In this document: positions 15,835 to 24,903 of the stretch, piece by piece
Numbering within the stretch: position 1 is the first letter of the stretch
How the letters are laid out: each line of letters starts with the position of its first letter
From: Oceanobacter sp045430275
GTDB taxonomy: Bacteria > Pseudomonadota > Gammaproteobacteria > Pseudomonadales > Oceanobacteraceae
DNA length: 64,000 nucleotides
NCBI GenBank assembly: GCA_045430275.1
Contig: JAILXU010000008.1
Location: 62,001 to 126,000, forward strand
Direction: 5' to 3'
The notes under the pieces: generated by a model
What the model saw: the letters and a program-made list of their open reading frames with translations, nothing else
The model's database searches: none
Told to the model about the DNA's origin: nothing
Made by a program: the position numbers and the translations under genes

Positions 15835-16261
15835 ACATCCACTCCTTTTGCGTTCGTGGTAATTACATAAAGGCGTTACAAGTACGCAACAGACATCACT
15901 GGAGACTGAATTCATTCTCAATGCTGTAATGCCTATCCTCACTGGTTACGAACTCGTAAACGCTGGTTATAGATTCGTATCTGGATATTACATTACGGTG
16001 AAGAGACTAATCGAAAGGTGTAAATATGTCTCTGTTTCCAAAGATGCTGGCATGATTGGAAACATTGTTTGTTATGTTATGTAATATTAAACGAATGCCC
16101 GTTCAGTTATTAGTCGTGATGCACGCAATATTGATCAAACACTCGTTAGTTGGCGATAAAGTTTTTCAGAGCTGTCTTCTGTGACAATCCAATCACTCAT
16201 CGGGTGTGTACTGATGTATAATGCGCGCCCTTCCCTCCCTGACTAGAAACATTCCTGACTC
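15835..16261. other. 427-base gap between divergent phaB and thiI
   Basis: No gene recognised. It carries the promoters of both flanking genes. For thiI, TATAAT (16217-16222) lies 40 bases before the start without a good -35. For phaB no clear -10/-35 stands out. An 8-base inverted repeat (GTTTCCAA at 16034-16041, TTGGAAAC at 16056-16063) sits in the middle and could be an operator. A nine-codon frame starting at 16026 is too short to call. Confidence 0.5.
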
Positions 16262-17725
16262 ATGAAGTTTGTTGTAAAGCTATTCCCGGAAATTACCATC
16301 AAGTCCAAGTCCGTTCGCAAGCAGATGACCAAAATCTTGCGGGCCAACTTGCGTACTCGCCTCCGCAAACATCAGGTATCAGCCGATGTTCAAAATCGTT
16401 GGGACAGTTTGCTGGTCGAATTGAACTCTGCGGACGAGCGCAGCCATCGACAGACAGTCGATGTATTGTCCAATACCTCGGGCGTTGGGTATTCCCTGGA
16501 AATTGAAGAACATCCGTTTACCACACTCGATGATGCTTATCAGCGGGTCAAGGAAGCGTATGCGAGCAGCCTGGAGGGCAAAACGTTTTGTGTTCGCATC
16601 AAACGTGCTGGCAACCACGATTTTACATCGCATCAGGCTGAAATTTACATGGGTGGTGGTTTGCTCAAGGAAACCGGAGCGACGGGGGTTTCTCTGAAGC
16701 ACCCCGATCTGGTTGTGCATGCTGAAATTCGTAATGACAAGGTTCAGGTCGTTCGCCAGCGTATTGACGGATTAGGCGGCTATCCGCTTGGCAGTCAAGG
16801 GGATGTCTTGTCACTCATTTCTGGTGGCTACGACTCGACGGTTGCCAGTTACCTGATGACTCGACGAGGTTTAAAAACGCACTACTGCTTCTTTAACCTG
16901 GGTGGCAGTGCTCATGAAATTGGCGTCAAACAGGTCGCGCACTATTTATGGCAGCGCTATGGCGAGAGTCACCGGGTCAAGTTCATTACGGTGCCGTTTG
17001 AGGACGTAGTGGCTGAGATTCTGAAAAATGTCGAGACCGGCCAAATGGGTGTTGTGCTGAAACGTATGATGCTGCGAGCGGCTTCAAGAGCGGCGACTCG
17101 CATGGGTGTTCCGGCCTTGGTTACGGGTGAGGCCGTTGCTCAGGTTGCCAGCCAGACCATCACCAACTTGGCGGTGATTGATCGTGTATCGGATCACATG
17201 GTACTTCGTCCTCTGGCAGCCATGGACAAGCTGGATATTATTTCGCTGTCTCGCCGGATCGGCACCGAAGCATTCGCTGCCAGCATGCCAGAATATTGCG
17301 GCGTTATTTCCGTTAACCCAACCACAGTTGGTGATATGAAACGCGTCGAAGAAGCCGAATCGGCTTTTGATATGGCGGTTCTGGAAGATGCTCTCGCCCG
17401 CTCCACCTACCAGCGAATTGACGAGGTTCTGGATAATCTTGACAGCGGCATTGACGAAGTGGCACTGGTGAACATGCCCGCTTTGAGCGATGTCATTATT
17501 GATATTCGTCACCCTGACGAAGTCGAAGCAGCACCGCTTGTCCTGCCAAACAATCGCGTTCTTCAATTGCCGTTCTATGAGCTGGAAAGCAAACTGGCAT
17601 CATTGGAAACGGGCGTTCGGCACTTGCTGTATTGCCAGAAAGGCACCATGAGCCGTATTCATGCGCACCACTTGATGCTGGAAGAAAAAGGTGATTTCGG
17701 CGTATTTGTCGATGAGCACGAGTAG
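16262..17725 (+). CDS. thiI: tRNA uracil 4-sulfurtransferase with rhodanese domain
   Basis: A 487-residue protein with the ThiI layout: an N-terminal ferredoxin-like and THUMP tRNA-binding part (1-165), a PP-loop adenylation domain with SGGYDSTVAS (187-196) and Cys346, and a C-terminal rhodanese domain with the active Cys458 in YCQKGTMS. It makes 4-thiouridine at tRNA position 8, taking sulfur from a cysteine desulfurase persulfide; the rhodanese Cys also serves thiazole synthesis in enterobacteria. Cys346 and Cys458 match E. coli C344 and C456, the disulfide pair of the reaction. The gene is monocistronic: promoter to the left, strong terminator right after it. Confidence 0.96.
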   Translation: MKFVVKLFPEITIKSKSVRKQMTKILRANLRTRLRKHQVSADVQNRWDSLLVELNSADERSHRQTVDVLSNTSGVGYSLEIEEHPFTTLDDAYQRVKEAYASSLEGKTFCVRIKRAGNHDFTSHQAEIYMGGGLLKETGATGVSLKHPDLVVHAEIRNDKVQVVRQRIDGLGGYPLGSQGDVLSLISGGYDSTVASYLMTRRGLKTHYCFFNLGGSAHEIGVKQVAHYLWQRYGESHRVKFITVPFEDVVAEILKNVETGQMGVVLKRMMLRAASRAATRMGVPALVTGEAVAQVASQTITNLAVIDRVSDHMVLRPLAAMDKLDIISLSRRIGTEAFAASMPEYCGVISVNPTTVGDMKRVEEAESAFDMAVLEDALARSTYQRIDEVLDNLDSGIDEVALVNMPALSDVIIDIRHPDEVEAAPLVLPNNRVLQLPFYELESKLASLETGVRHLLYCQKGTMSRIHAHHLMLEEKGDFGVFVDEHE

Positions 17726-17751
17726 ACAGAGAATGCGATCCAGTAAGCAAT

Positions 17752-17779
17752 AAAAAAGGCGCTGAACAGCGCCTTTTTT
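17752..17779. terminator. Bidirectional rho-independent terminator between thiI and sthA
   Basis: A 12-base stem (AAAAAAGGCGCT with AGCGCCTTTTTT, loop GAAC) lies between the two convergent genes. The A/T runs on both arms let it work on both strands. Confidence 0.9.
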
Positions 17780-17803
17780 GATCAAGCTCTTTGTCTGTCC
17801 GAA

Positions 17804-19195
17804 TCAGAGGCGATTCAGACCATTCAGAGCGGCAATCCGGTAGGCTTCTGCCATGGTCGGATAGTTGAAGGTGTTATTGACGAAGTAACGCAGGGTGTTG
17901 CCCTCGCCTTCCTGATTCATGATGGCCTGGCCGATGTGAATAATCTCGGCGGCCTGGTCACCAAAGCAATGAATACCGAGGATTTCCAGTGTCTGGCGGT
18001 GGAACAGAATTTTCAGCATGCCCACGCCTTCGCCGGTGATCTGTGCTCGGGCAATGCTTTTGAAGAATGCCTGGCCAATCTCATAAGGCACTTTCTCATC
18101 GGTGAGCTGACGCTCTGTTTTCCCGACTGAGCTGATCTCCGGGATGGTATAAATCCCTGTTGGTACAGAATCGACCCGATGGAAGTCTTCCGGGCTGGCA
18201 ATCACAGATGCTGCCGCTCGACCCTGGTCATAGGCCGCAGAAGCCAATGCAGGCCAGCCAATCACATCACCGATGGCATAAATATTGGGAATGGCCGTGC
18301 GGTATTCCTGATCCACGTCGATTTGACCTCGTGAATTTGGCTCCAGACCAATATCTTCCAGCCCAAGCCCCTTGGTGTTGCCACTACGACCCGCTGCCCA
18401 CAAGAAGGCATCAGCTTTCACTTTTTTGCCAGAGGCCATGGTCATGGTGACATAACGATCGTTCGCTTCGACGGAGTCAAAGTGCTCGTTATGTCGAATC
18501 AGCGCACCCTTGTCTCGCAAGTGATAGCCCAGTGCATCAGAGATTTCGGCATCAAGGAAGTTCAGCAGGCGATCACCAGGGTGAATTAAATCTACTTTAA
18601 CGCCCAGGCCTGAGAAAATAGACGCGTACTCACAACCAATCACACCGGCACCGTAGATAATAATGGTGCGTGGCGTATGCTCCAGCTTCAGAACGGTATC
18701 GGAATCGTAGATGCGCTGATGGGTGAAGTCGATATTGGCTGGCCGCCACGGACTGGAACCCGTTGCAACAACGATTTCATCAGCATGCAAACGAGTGTTA
18801 GTGATCTCGCCCTGAAAAACCTCGACGGTATTCGGTGTCGCAAAGCGGGCTTCGCCGGTATACACCTTGATACGGTTTCGAGCGTAGAACTCGGTGCGTA
18901 GCTTGACCTGCTTGGAGATAACTTTCTCGGCGCTTTTTAAAACTTGCGGAAAGGAAAACCAGCGTGGCTCTCCGATTTCACGGAACATCGGGTTGGTGTT
19001 GAACTGGATGATCTGCTTGACTGCGTGACGCAAAGCCTTGGAAGGAATGGTGCCCCAGTGGGTACAGTTACCGCCAACCAGAGACTTGTTCTCAACAACA
19101 GCAACTTTCTTACCGTGCTTGGCAGCGTTCATGGCTGCCCCCTCACCTGCAGGGCCTGCCCCGATAATGATCACATCGTAGCGGTAATCTGCCAT
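17804..19195 (-). CDS. sthA: Soluble pyridine nucleotide transhydrogenase
   Basis: A 463-residue flavoprotein of the disulfide-reductase family with FAD motif IIGAGPAGEGAA, the NAD(P) motif YGAGVIGCEYASIF and the C-terminal dimer domain. The redox motif reads GGNCTHWGTIPSK, where only one of the usual two cysteines remains; this single-Cys form marks SthA. It moves hydride between NADPH and NAD+ in the cytoplasm to drain excess NADPH. The start at 19195 has GGAGTG eight bases upstream; an in-frame GTG at 19204 is less likely. It follows apbE and nqrM on the same strand, an order also known from Pseudomonas. Confidence 0.95.
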   Translation of the reverse strand: MADYRYDVIIIGAGPAGEGAAMNAAKHGKKVAVVENKSLVGGNCTHWGTIPSKALRHAVKQIIQFNTNPMFREIGEPRWFSFPQVLKSAEKVISKQVKLRTEFYARNRIKVYTGEARFATPNTVEVFQGEITNTRLHADEIVVATGSSPWRPANIDFTHQRIYDSDTVLKLEHTPRTIIIYGAGVIGCEYASIFSGLGVKVDLIHPGDRLLNFLDAEISDALGYHLRDKGALIRHNEHFDSVEANDRYVTMTMASGKKVKADAFLWAAGRSGNTKGLGLEDIGLEPNSRGQIDVDQEYRTAIPNIYAIGDVIGWPALASAAYDQGRAAASVIASPEDFHRVDSVPTGIYTIPEISSVGKTERQLTDEKVPYEIGQAFFKSIARAQITGEGVGMLKILFHRQTLEILGIHCFGDQAAEIIHIGQAIMNQEGEGNTLRYFVNNTFNYPTMAEAYRIAALNGLNRL

Positions 19196-19336
19196 GCCAT
19201 TCACTCCATCTGTTTGTTATAGGAATAGTTGTTCTGACCCTGATTTCACTCACTGAAGACAACCCCGGTGAGCGAAATCTGACTGCTTAGGGTTCCTGCT
19301 ATTGCTTTATCGCTGTAAAGATTCGCGGCGTAAAGA

Positions 19337-19570
19337 CTACTTTTGTGTTGCGTCGTAAAATTCGGCCTTATCTGATTGCTGTGCGGCTTCAGCGCTTTCT
19401 TTATCACATTTCTTTTTGTCACCACCACACACATCGCAAGCGGATTCCATGCCGACAGCGCTCATGCCACCGCAGGAACCAGAAATGGGTTTGCGCCCCA
19501 TCAGGACGCCAACCGCCATGGCCGCGACGATCAGCAGCATGGCAGCGAATGCCGTTAAAATCATGGTCAT
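19337..19570 (-). CDS. nqrM: NqrM, Na+-NQR maturation factor (former DUF539)
   Basis: A 77-residue protein with one N-terminal membrane segment (about residues 4-24) and a cysteine-rich tail: SGSCGG, then SACDVCGGDKKKC. NqrM is thought to deliver iron to the Cys4 centre between NqrD and NqrE. The cysteines and length fit the family. It lies between apbE and sthA on one strand. No nqrA-F genes are in the window, though NqrM and ApbE only make sense with them, so the pump genes must be elsewhere. Confidence 0.92.
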   Translation of the reverse strand: MTMILTAFAAMLLIVAAMAVGVLMGRKPISGSCGGMSAVGMESACDVCGGDKKKCDKESAEAAQQSDKAEFYDATQK

Positions 19571-19592
19571 TGTTTAATTCTCCGTTCAGTAT

Positions 19593-20681
19593 TCAATGGG
19601 AAGCCGGTATGGACTGAGCGTCATGACCATACTGCTGTTCAAATGCAGTGGTTGGACGAGTCTCGAATCCCTGCGGGCTTCGGATAATAAAATAGGCGGC
19701 CAGATTGTGTTGCTGCGCCAGAGCAAAGCCTTCCTCCGGGCCTGCAACATTTAACGCCGTTGCCCAGCCATCGGCCATGGCACAATCTGGATGTATGACA
19801 GTCACGGACGCCAGGTTATGCGTAATGGGGCGTCCGGTAGCCGGGTTAATGGTGTGTGAGAAGCGAGTGCCATTAATCTCAAAATAATTCCGGTAATCAC
19901 CGGATGTTGCAACGGCTGCATTACCCGGCGCAATGATCAGTTGCCCTTTTCTTTCACCTGCTTGATAAGCCGGTTTTTCAACGGCAATTTTCCAGGGCGT
20001 GTCACCGGGCTTATGGCCATTGGTGCGAAGTTCACCACCGATTTCTACCAGATAGTTTTCAATTCCCTGAGCTTCCAGTAGCCGTGAAATTTCATCGACT
20101 CCCCACCCTTTGGCAATAGCGGATAAATCAATATACACAGGCTTGGCCAGTTTCATTCGATGATTGTTACTGTCGAGTGAGATGTGATTCGAGCCGATTT
20201 GTTGCAGTAATTGTGTGATTTGATGATCAGAGGGTGCTTTTTCTGCTGTCTCTTCCGGGCCAAAGCCCCAGATATTGACCAGTGGGCCAACCGTTACGTC
20301 GAAATAGCCTCGGCTGTTCTTATATAAGGACAAGGATTGGGATAGAACGGTTGTTAGTTCAGGAGATAAATCGATCCACTGGTTGGGATCGTGAGAATCT
20401 TTCTGATGATTAATCAGGGACAGTTCAGATTGAGGGTCGTAGGTCGATAAAGAGCGATTGAGGGACTGTAGATTCTGGTTGATGCGCTGCTGCAGTGTGC
20501 TGGTCTCAAAGGTTGGCGATTCAACCAGGCTGATATTATAGGTTGTGCCCATGGTCTGACCGTGCAGCTTATGCACTATAGCCGCAGTCGATGCAGCACC
20601 GCTTGATGGAACAGGAGGAGTCGACTGCTCACATCCCATCATTAGCGAAATGGCTAACCCGATCAAAATTGCTCGCAACAT
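19593..20681 (-). CDS. apbE: FAD:protein FMN transferase
   Basis: A 362-residue lipoprotein of the ApbE family. The start has a short signal with a possible lipobox (MMGC), then HGQTMGTTYNISL, a middle with YDPQSELSLIN, YFDVTVGPLVNIWGFGP, IDLSAIAKGWGVD and GGELRTNGH, and the C-terminal HTINPATGRPI. It attaches FMN to threonines of NqrB and NqrC (and of NosR-like proteins) in the periplasm. I start at 20681, so the protein begins directly with the signal peptide; an in-frame start at 20738 would add 19 residues. The NosR-like protein encoded at 49789 is another possible substrate. It is divergent from an ArsR regulator 297 bases away. Confidence 0.94.
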   Translation of the reverse strand: MLRAILIGLAISLMMGCEQSTPPVPSSGAASTAAIVHKLHGQTMGTTYNISLVESPTFETSTLQQRINQNLQSLNRSLSTYDPQSELSLINHQKDSHDPNQWIDLSPELTTVLSQSLSLYKNSRGYFDVTVGPLVNIWGFGPEETAEKAPSDHQITQLLQQIGSNHISLDSNNHRMKLAKPVYIDLSAIAKGWGVDEISRLLEAQGIENYLVEIGGELRTNGHKPGDTPWKIAVEKPAYQAGERKGQLIIAPGNAAVATSGDYRNYFEINGTRFSHTINPATGRPITHNLASVTVIHPDCAMADGWATALNVAGPEEGFALAQQHNLAAYFIIRSPQGFETRPTTAFEQQYGHDAQSIPASH

Positions 20682-20978
20682 CGAATTTCCCACATTAAAA
20701 AATGCGGCCAGTATACAGTGACTGACCGGCAGATTCATGCCTGAGAATTGATCACTCCAGCGTCAATTCCTGACGGGCATCAGCTTCAGAGTATGGGAAT
20801 ACGACAAATATCACAAAGACATAAAAATCTGGCGCTGTGGAGTTTTGGTCTGATTGATTGTCTTTATATTTCTTTTTGGAATAACAATACAATTATTAAG
20901 TATACCAATATGATTCCACAGGCATATAGAGTGGGTGTAACCTAGGGCCTCGCGCAATTTGCTTACACGAGAAATACT

Positions 20979-21314
20979 ATGCAAGAAACCATGACCGACG
21001 AAATGCTGGAGCTGGTGGCTCAACGATTCCGACTATTGTCTGATCCGATGCGTTTAAGAATCCTGCATCACCTGCGGTCGGGTGAGCGCTCTGTCGGGCA
21101 ATTGGTGGAAGCAACGGGGGCATCCCAGCCTAACGTGTCAAAACACCTGTCAACATTAAAGATGCATGGGTTGGTGAAGCGCCGTCAGGAAGGCAACATG
21201 GCCTATTTCAGCATTGGTACACCGTTTGTTTTTGATCTGTGCAATTCGGTGTGTTCGAACATGCAGGACGAATGGCAAGAGCGCCAGTCTGTTCTGGGTG
21301 GCAGGAGTCAGTAA
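20979..21314 (+). CDS. ArsR-family winged-helix repressor
   Basis: A 111-residue dimeric repressor type with the winged helix FRLLSDPMRLRILHHL, VGQLVEATGASQPNVSKHLSTLKMHGLVKRRQEG. The metal motif ELCVCDL of ArsR/SmtB is absent; C88 and C92 near the C terminus could form a thiol switch or bind a metal. Its target is unknown. It is divergent from apbE-nqrM-sthA and may control them. The start has only a weak GAGA upstream. The 297-base intergenic region is AT-rich with no clear operator. A terminator follows directly. Confidence 0.88.
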   Translation: MQETMTDEMLELVAQRFRLLSDPMRLRILHHLRSGERSVGQLVEATGASQPNVSKHLSTLKMHGLVKRRQEGNMAYFSIGTPFVFDLCNSVCSNMQDEWQERQSVLGGRSQ

Positions 21315-21346
21315 ACTTTCTGCTCCGAACACACAATGGCAAGTAT

Positions 21347-21382
21347 AAAAAAACGAGACTGATACAACCTGTCTCGTTTTTT
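21347..21382. terminator. Bidirectional terminator between ArsR and DUF4062 genes
   Basis: The stem ACGAGAC/GTCTCGT with extended A and T runs on both sides lies 33 bases after the ArsR stop. It serves the plus strand and also ends the convergent DUF4062 transcript. Confidence 0.8.
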
Positions 21383-21413
21383 CTTTTGTGGCAGATGGTT
21401 TCTATCCAGATGA

Positions 21414-22367
21414 CTAGATGGATCGCGCACCCAGATCACTTCCGGTGCCTGTCCAGAAAGTACGAGATGCTTCACCGTTTGATCTCACCATACCCAAATC
21501 CCTTAGCGTTTCCAGAATGCCGCGAAATTGACCCTTGCTGATACGCACATCATCAACAGCGTGAGCGTTGGTTCGTCGCTTGAGCAGCTGCTTTTTGACA
21601 GTTGCCGATACGACGTTTTCAAGATGCGCTCTCAGGCGATCTTCACTGACACTGTTGGACAATACGGCACTGAACGCCCGATATATTTGATCAAGTCTTA
21701 CTGGCAATAGCATCTCTTCGGTTGATAAATTGCCGCCTTCATAGACCTTGGCCGCAATCTGCAAATTGACAACCTGGCGTACTTTTTCAAATCGCTTGCG
21801 TGCCATGGAAGGGTCAACCGCTGCGACTTGTCGTAATGGAGTAACAACCGATGAGGCGGGTGTTTTAGCGACGGTCTTGAGTTCCTTGCTTACCCGCGAC
21901 CAGCCACCATTCAAATTGCCTTTGATGGAAGTGATGCTGCTGCGAACGTGAGAGATCAGTTCATCGCGCAAATGCCAACGCTTGTATTGACCTTGCTGCG
22001 TAACCAACTGGCAAAAACCTCGCAGTCGACTTTGCTCTGGCGATAAATTGTGATCAGGCAGGTTTTGAATAAAGGAGAGTATGGGCTTTCCTGCAGTGCG
22101 TGCGTGAACAAATTCACGATGCAGAAAGCTGATACCGGTTGGGGCCATCGGGCCATACGTTTCCCCTACCAGCAATATAAACAGATCACAGCAGTCGATT
22201 TGTTTTCTGACCAGATCCCAGTCATAGACATTGCCATCTTCCCGACACGCAAAGCCAATGTTGAACATTCCCTGACGAGCCAGCTGACGTTCAATTTCAT
22301 ATCGTTCCAATTCCAGCCTTTCAGCATTGGAAGCAAGGTATACCAGGTATCGTTTTTCATCTGGCAT
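21414..22367 (-). CDS. DUF4062-domain protein
   Basis: A 317-residue cytoplasmic protein. Its first 110 residues (RYLVYLASNAERLELERYEI, then CREDGNVYDWDLVRKQIDCCDLFILLVGETYG) fit DUF4062, a Rossmann/TIR-like fold often found as the N-terminal sensor in NLR-like or defence-type proteins. Here it has no NTPase or effector domain; the rest (about 110-317) is unrecognised, helical and ends in a region resembling a winged helix. The start at 22367 is ATG with GGTGAT upstream; an in-frame TTG lies four codons before. It is bordered by an ArsR gene and an AEC transporter, without other defence genes. Confidence 0.75.
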   Translation of the reverse strand: MPDEKRYLVYLASNAERLELERYEIERQLARQGMFNIGFACREDGNVYDWDLVRKQIDCCDLFILLVGETYGPMAPTGISFLHREFVHARTAGKPILSFIQNLPDHNLSPEQSRLRGFCQLVTQQGQYKRWHLRDELISHVRSSITSIKGNLNGGWSRVSKELKTVAKTPASSVVTPLRQVAAVDPSMARKRFEKVRQVVNLQIAAKVYEGGNLSTEEMLLPVRLDQIYRAFSAVLSNSVSEDRLRAHLENVVSATVKKQLLKRRTNAHAVDDVRISKGQFRGILETLRDLGMVRSNGEASRTFWTGTGSDLGARSI

Positions 22368-22413
22368 TCGAATCACCAATCAAAAAAATGTCACTCTTTG
22401 CGCAAGATTGTCA

Positions 22414-23352
22414 CTATAGCAGCGACAGCAATCGTAAAACATAGAAATATGCCCCTGTCGTGATCAATGCCCCCAAAGTCGTAAGAGCAATCGCATTCGC
22501 CGTCAGGGTTGCATTGCCGCCCATATTGCGAGCCATGACAAAGGCCGCAGCGGCTGTGGGACTCGCCAGCATAATCACGATCACGCTCAGTTCAAGCTTT
22601 GGAAGGCCGAATATCAGCCCAGCTCCCAAAATAAGTCCGGGAAAAACCCCCAGCTTCAACAGCATAATGTGTGCAGTGGTTTTATTGGCTTTATGGAATT
22701 CTGTCCAGCTTAACGAGCCACCAATGCTGATCAGAGCCAGGGGCAACGTCATATTCCCCAGACTTTCTGCCGTTGTTCTCAGGGTTGATGGCAACGGAAT
22801 AGACCAAATACTGAATGGAATCGCCAGCATAATGGCAATAATTAACGGATTTCTGAGGATAAGCTGACCTTGCTCAGGTATCGATACAGACTGTCCTTGC
22901 GCCAAAATGACAACGGAAATCAGGTTGTACATGGGCACGCCGACAGCCAGCACCAGAGCACCTGTTCGAATACCATCATCTCCAAACGCGTAAACCACCA
23001 TGGCAATACCAACAATGCCAAGATTGCTTCGGAACGATGCCTGAACAAAAGCACTCAGATCTTCCCGAGGCAATTTGATCAGCCAGGCCCAGAAATAACT
23101 GAATGCGCAGGTTGCGAGAATGGCGATTGCGACAAAAAGCATCAGCCAAAACTGCTCAGCGGGATTGATGTGCATATCGGCGATGGCCAAAAAAATCAGT
23201 GTCGGGAGTGTGACCTTGAACACCAGACTGGATGAAACATCAATGAAGGCTGAGTCAATAATCGCCCAGCGTCGAAGCAAAATGCCGAGACAGACCAGCA
23301 AGCACACCGGCAAAATAATAGTGCTGGCAAACAGCAAGGATTCAAAATGCAT
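22414..23352 (-). CDS. AEC-family transporter
   Basis: A 312-residue membrane protein of the auxin efflux carrier family with about ten membrane segments in two five-helix halves. The N terminus reads ASTIILPVCLLVCLGILLRRW, and the crossover-type segments SFRSNLGIVGIAMVVYAFG and MLASPTAAAAFVMARNMGG are typical. Bacterial members often export organic acids or amino acids; the substrate is unknown here. I start at 23352, which aligns with the family start; an in-frame GTG at 23385 also exists, and neither has a clear ribosome site. It is 46 bases upstream of the DUF4062 gene on the same strand. Confidence 0.87.
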   Translation of the reverse strand: MHFESLLFASTIILPVCLLVCLGILLRRWAIIDSAFIDVSSSLVFKVTLPTLIFLAIADMHINPAEQFWLMLFVAIAILATCAFSYFWAWLIKLPREDLSAFVQASFRSNLGIVGIAMVVYAFGDDGIRTGALVLAVGVPMYNLISVVILAQGQSVSIPEQGQLILRNPLIIAIMLAIPFSIWSIPLPSTLRTTAESLGNMTLPLALISIGGSLSWTEFHKANKTTAHIMLLKLGVFPGLILGAGLIFGLPKLELSVIVIMLASPTAAAAFVMARNMGGNATLTANAIALTTLGALITTGAYFYVLRLLSLL

Positions 23353-23467
23353 GATTAAAAGAGGATAAGAGGCCCAATAAAACACCGCGACAATGAGACT
23401 GGGTGCTGAATGATTTCAGGAAAGGATTCCGGTATATTAGCGGGTTTTGAACCACTTCGGGCAGCAC

Positions 23468-23791
23468 ATGACTCGCATCAAGAAGAATCGATCACTCAAA
23501 CGCATACACAAGGTGAAAACCGGCAGTGCCTCGAAGCTCAAGCGCTCCGCTGGCAACGATCGGCAGTCATCCAAGCGCATTAAAAATCGCACGCTCTCGG
23601 TGTACGAGAAATTTCTGGCTGAGAACCCTGAAGCACGGGAACATCAAGCTTCTGGCCAACCACCCAAAACGCCGCCTCCCACTGTTTCTGAACCAGAAGC
23701 CAAAAAAGAGAAGCCTGCCAAAACGCGTAACGATACACCAAAGTCATTGCTGGAACAGCTTGATGACGTTGATTTTAAAGATATTTACTAA
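23468..23791 (+). CDS. Small basic protein of unknown function upstream of rlmG
   Basis: A 107-residue protein I do not recognise. The first 50 residues are strongly basic (KKNRSLKRIHKVKTGSASKL, KRSAGNDRQSSKRIKNRTLSV), then a proline- and glutamate-rich linker and an acidic tail (LLEQLDDVDFKDIY). The composition suggests an RNA- or ribosome-binding, largely disordered protein. Its stop overlaps the start of rlmG by one base, so a link to rRNA modification or ribosome assembly is plausible. The start at 23468 is chosen over 23447 because GGGCAG lies before it. Confidence 0.7.
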   Translation: MTRIKKNRSLKRIHKVKTGSASKLKRSAGNDRQSSKRIKNRTLSVYEKFLAENPEAREHQASGQPPKTPPPTVSEPEAKKEKPAKTRNDTPKSLLEQLDDVDFKDIY

Positions 23792-24903
23792 TGCATTGGC
23801 AATATACAGAACAAGAGCTTGAATGCTTTCCAAAAGTGCCAGAGAACGTGGCACAACCGTGGGATGCTGCGGATGAGTACCTCCTCAAGGCGACCGACAA
23901 CCATCGTGCATCGCTGATTTTCAACGACCGCTATGGCGCTCTGGCTCTGAATTTCCCGAATGCCCGGTTATGGCTTGAATCGGCTTGTGCGCAGATTGCT
24001 ACCAATCGCAATCTTGCATTGAATGGTGATTCAGAACCCCGACACTGGTTGTCATCTTCAGCGGATGAGTCACCCTGGCCGGAACAGATTCTGATTCGCG
24101 CACCGAAAGACTTTGAACAACTCCAATATTGGTTGTGGCGCTGTCAGCAGTCGTGTTCACCGTCGACGGTTATTCATATTGCCGGTATGGCCAAATACAT
24201 TCCGGTTAAATGGCTCAAATGGCTGGAAGCGCATTGCGGGGAATACCAGCAACACCCCATACAACGCAAGGCGCGACTTCTGACGTTGACCGGGTTGCAG
24301 ATTCCTGAACCAACAACGTCTTCCTGGATGGTGGGATACTCTGCCAATGGCTTGGATTTCCAGTCACTGCCCGGCGTCTTTGGTCGTCAACAACTGGACT
24401 CCGGCAGTCGTTTTCTTCTGGAAACACTGGCCAACAAACAGATTCCCGTCACCGGGCGCGTGTGTGATCTTGGCTGTGGCAATGGCTTGCTCGGGTTGTC
24501 TCTGAAAGCTCAAAACCCGGATATTGATCTGGTCATGACCGATGACTCGTTAGCGGCCACCCTATCTGCCCGTGATAACGCGAACACCAACCAACTGGAT
24601 GCTGAGGTTGTGCATGGTGACACCCTTGAAGCGGTTAGCGGACAGCTCGACACGATTATTTGCAACCCACCGTTTCATGATGGCCACCGCCAAATGACCA
24701 ATCTGGCAGAAAACATGTTCAGCCAATCGGCGAAACGATTACGGCCCAAGGGGCGATTGATCGTAGTTGCCAATCGACACTTGCCCTACCTGCCTAAATT
24801 GAAGCAGCATTTTCGACAGGTTCGGCAATCCGGTCAAAATGACAAATTCCTGGTGTACACCTGTGTATTGCCTCGCGGCTCCAAAGAGGAAAGCCCATCA
24901 TGA
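23791..24903 (+). CDS. rlmG: 23S rRNA (guanine-N2) methyltransferase RlmG-like
   Basis: A 370-residue class I SAM methyltransferase of the RlmG/RsmC family. The N-terminal half is an inactive methyltransferase-like domain (PWDAADEYLL, LIFNDRYGALAL); the C-terminal half has the SAM motif DLGCGNGLLGLS and catalytic NPPFH, followed by ENMFSQSAKRLRPKGRLIVVANRHLPY. VANRHL and the AADEYLL start point to RlmG, which methylates G1835 of 23S rRNA in E. coli, not to RsmC. The start overlaps the upstream small gene and its stop overlaps the next gene by 4 bases, giving a three-gene operon. Confidence 0.9.
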   Translation: MHWQYTEQELECFPKVPENVAQPWDAADEYLLKATDNHRASLIFNDRYGALALNFPNARLWLESACAQIATNRNLALNGDSEPRHWLSSSADESPWPEQILIRAPKDFEQLQYWLWRCQQSCSPSTVIHIAGMAKYIPVKWLKWLEAHCGEYQQHPIQRKARLLTLTGLQIPEPTTSSWMVGYSANGLDFQSLPGVFGRQQLDSGSRFLLETLANKQIPVTGRVCDLGCGNGLLGLSLKAQNPDIDLVMTDDSLAATLSARDNANTNQLDAEVVHGDTLEAVSGQLDTIICNPPFHDGHRQMTNLAENMFSQSAKRLRPKGRLIVVANRHLPYLPKLKQHFRQVRQSGQNDKFLVYTCVLPRGSKEESPS

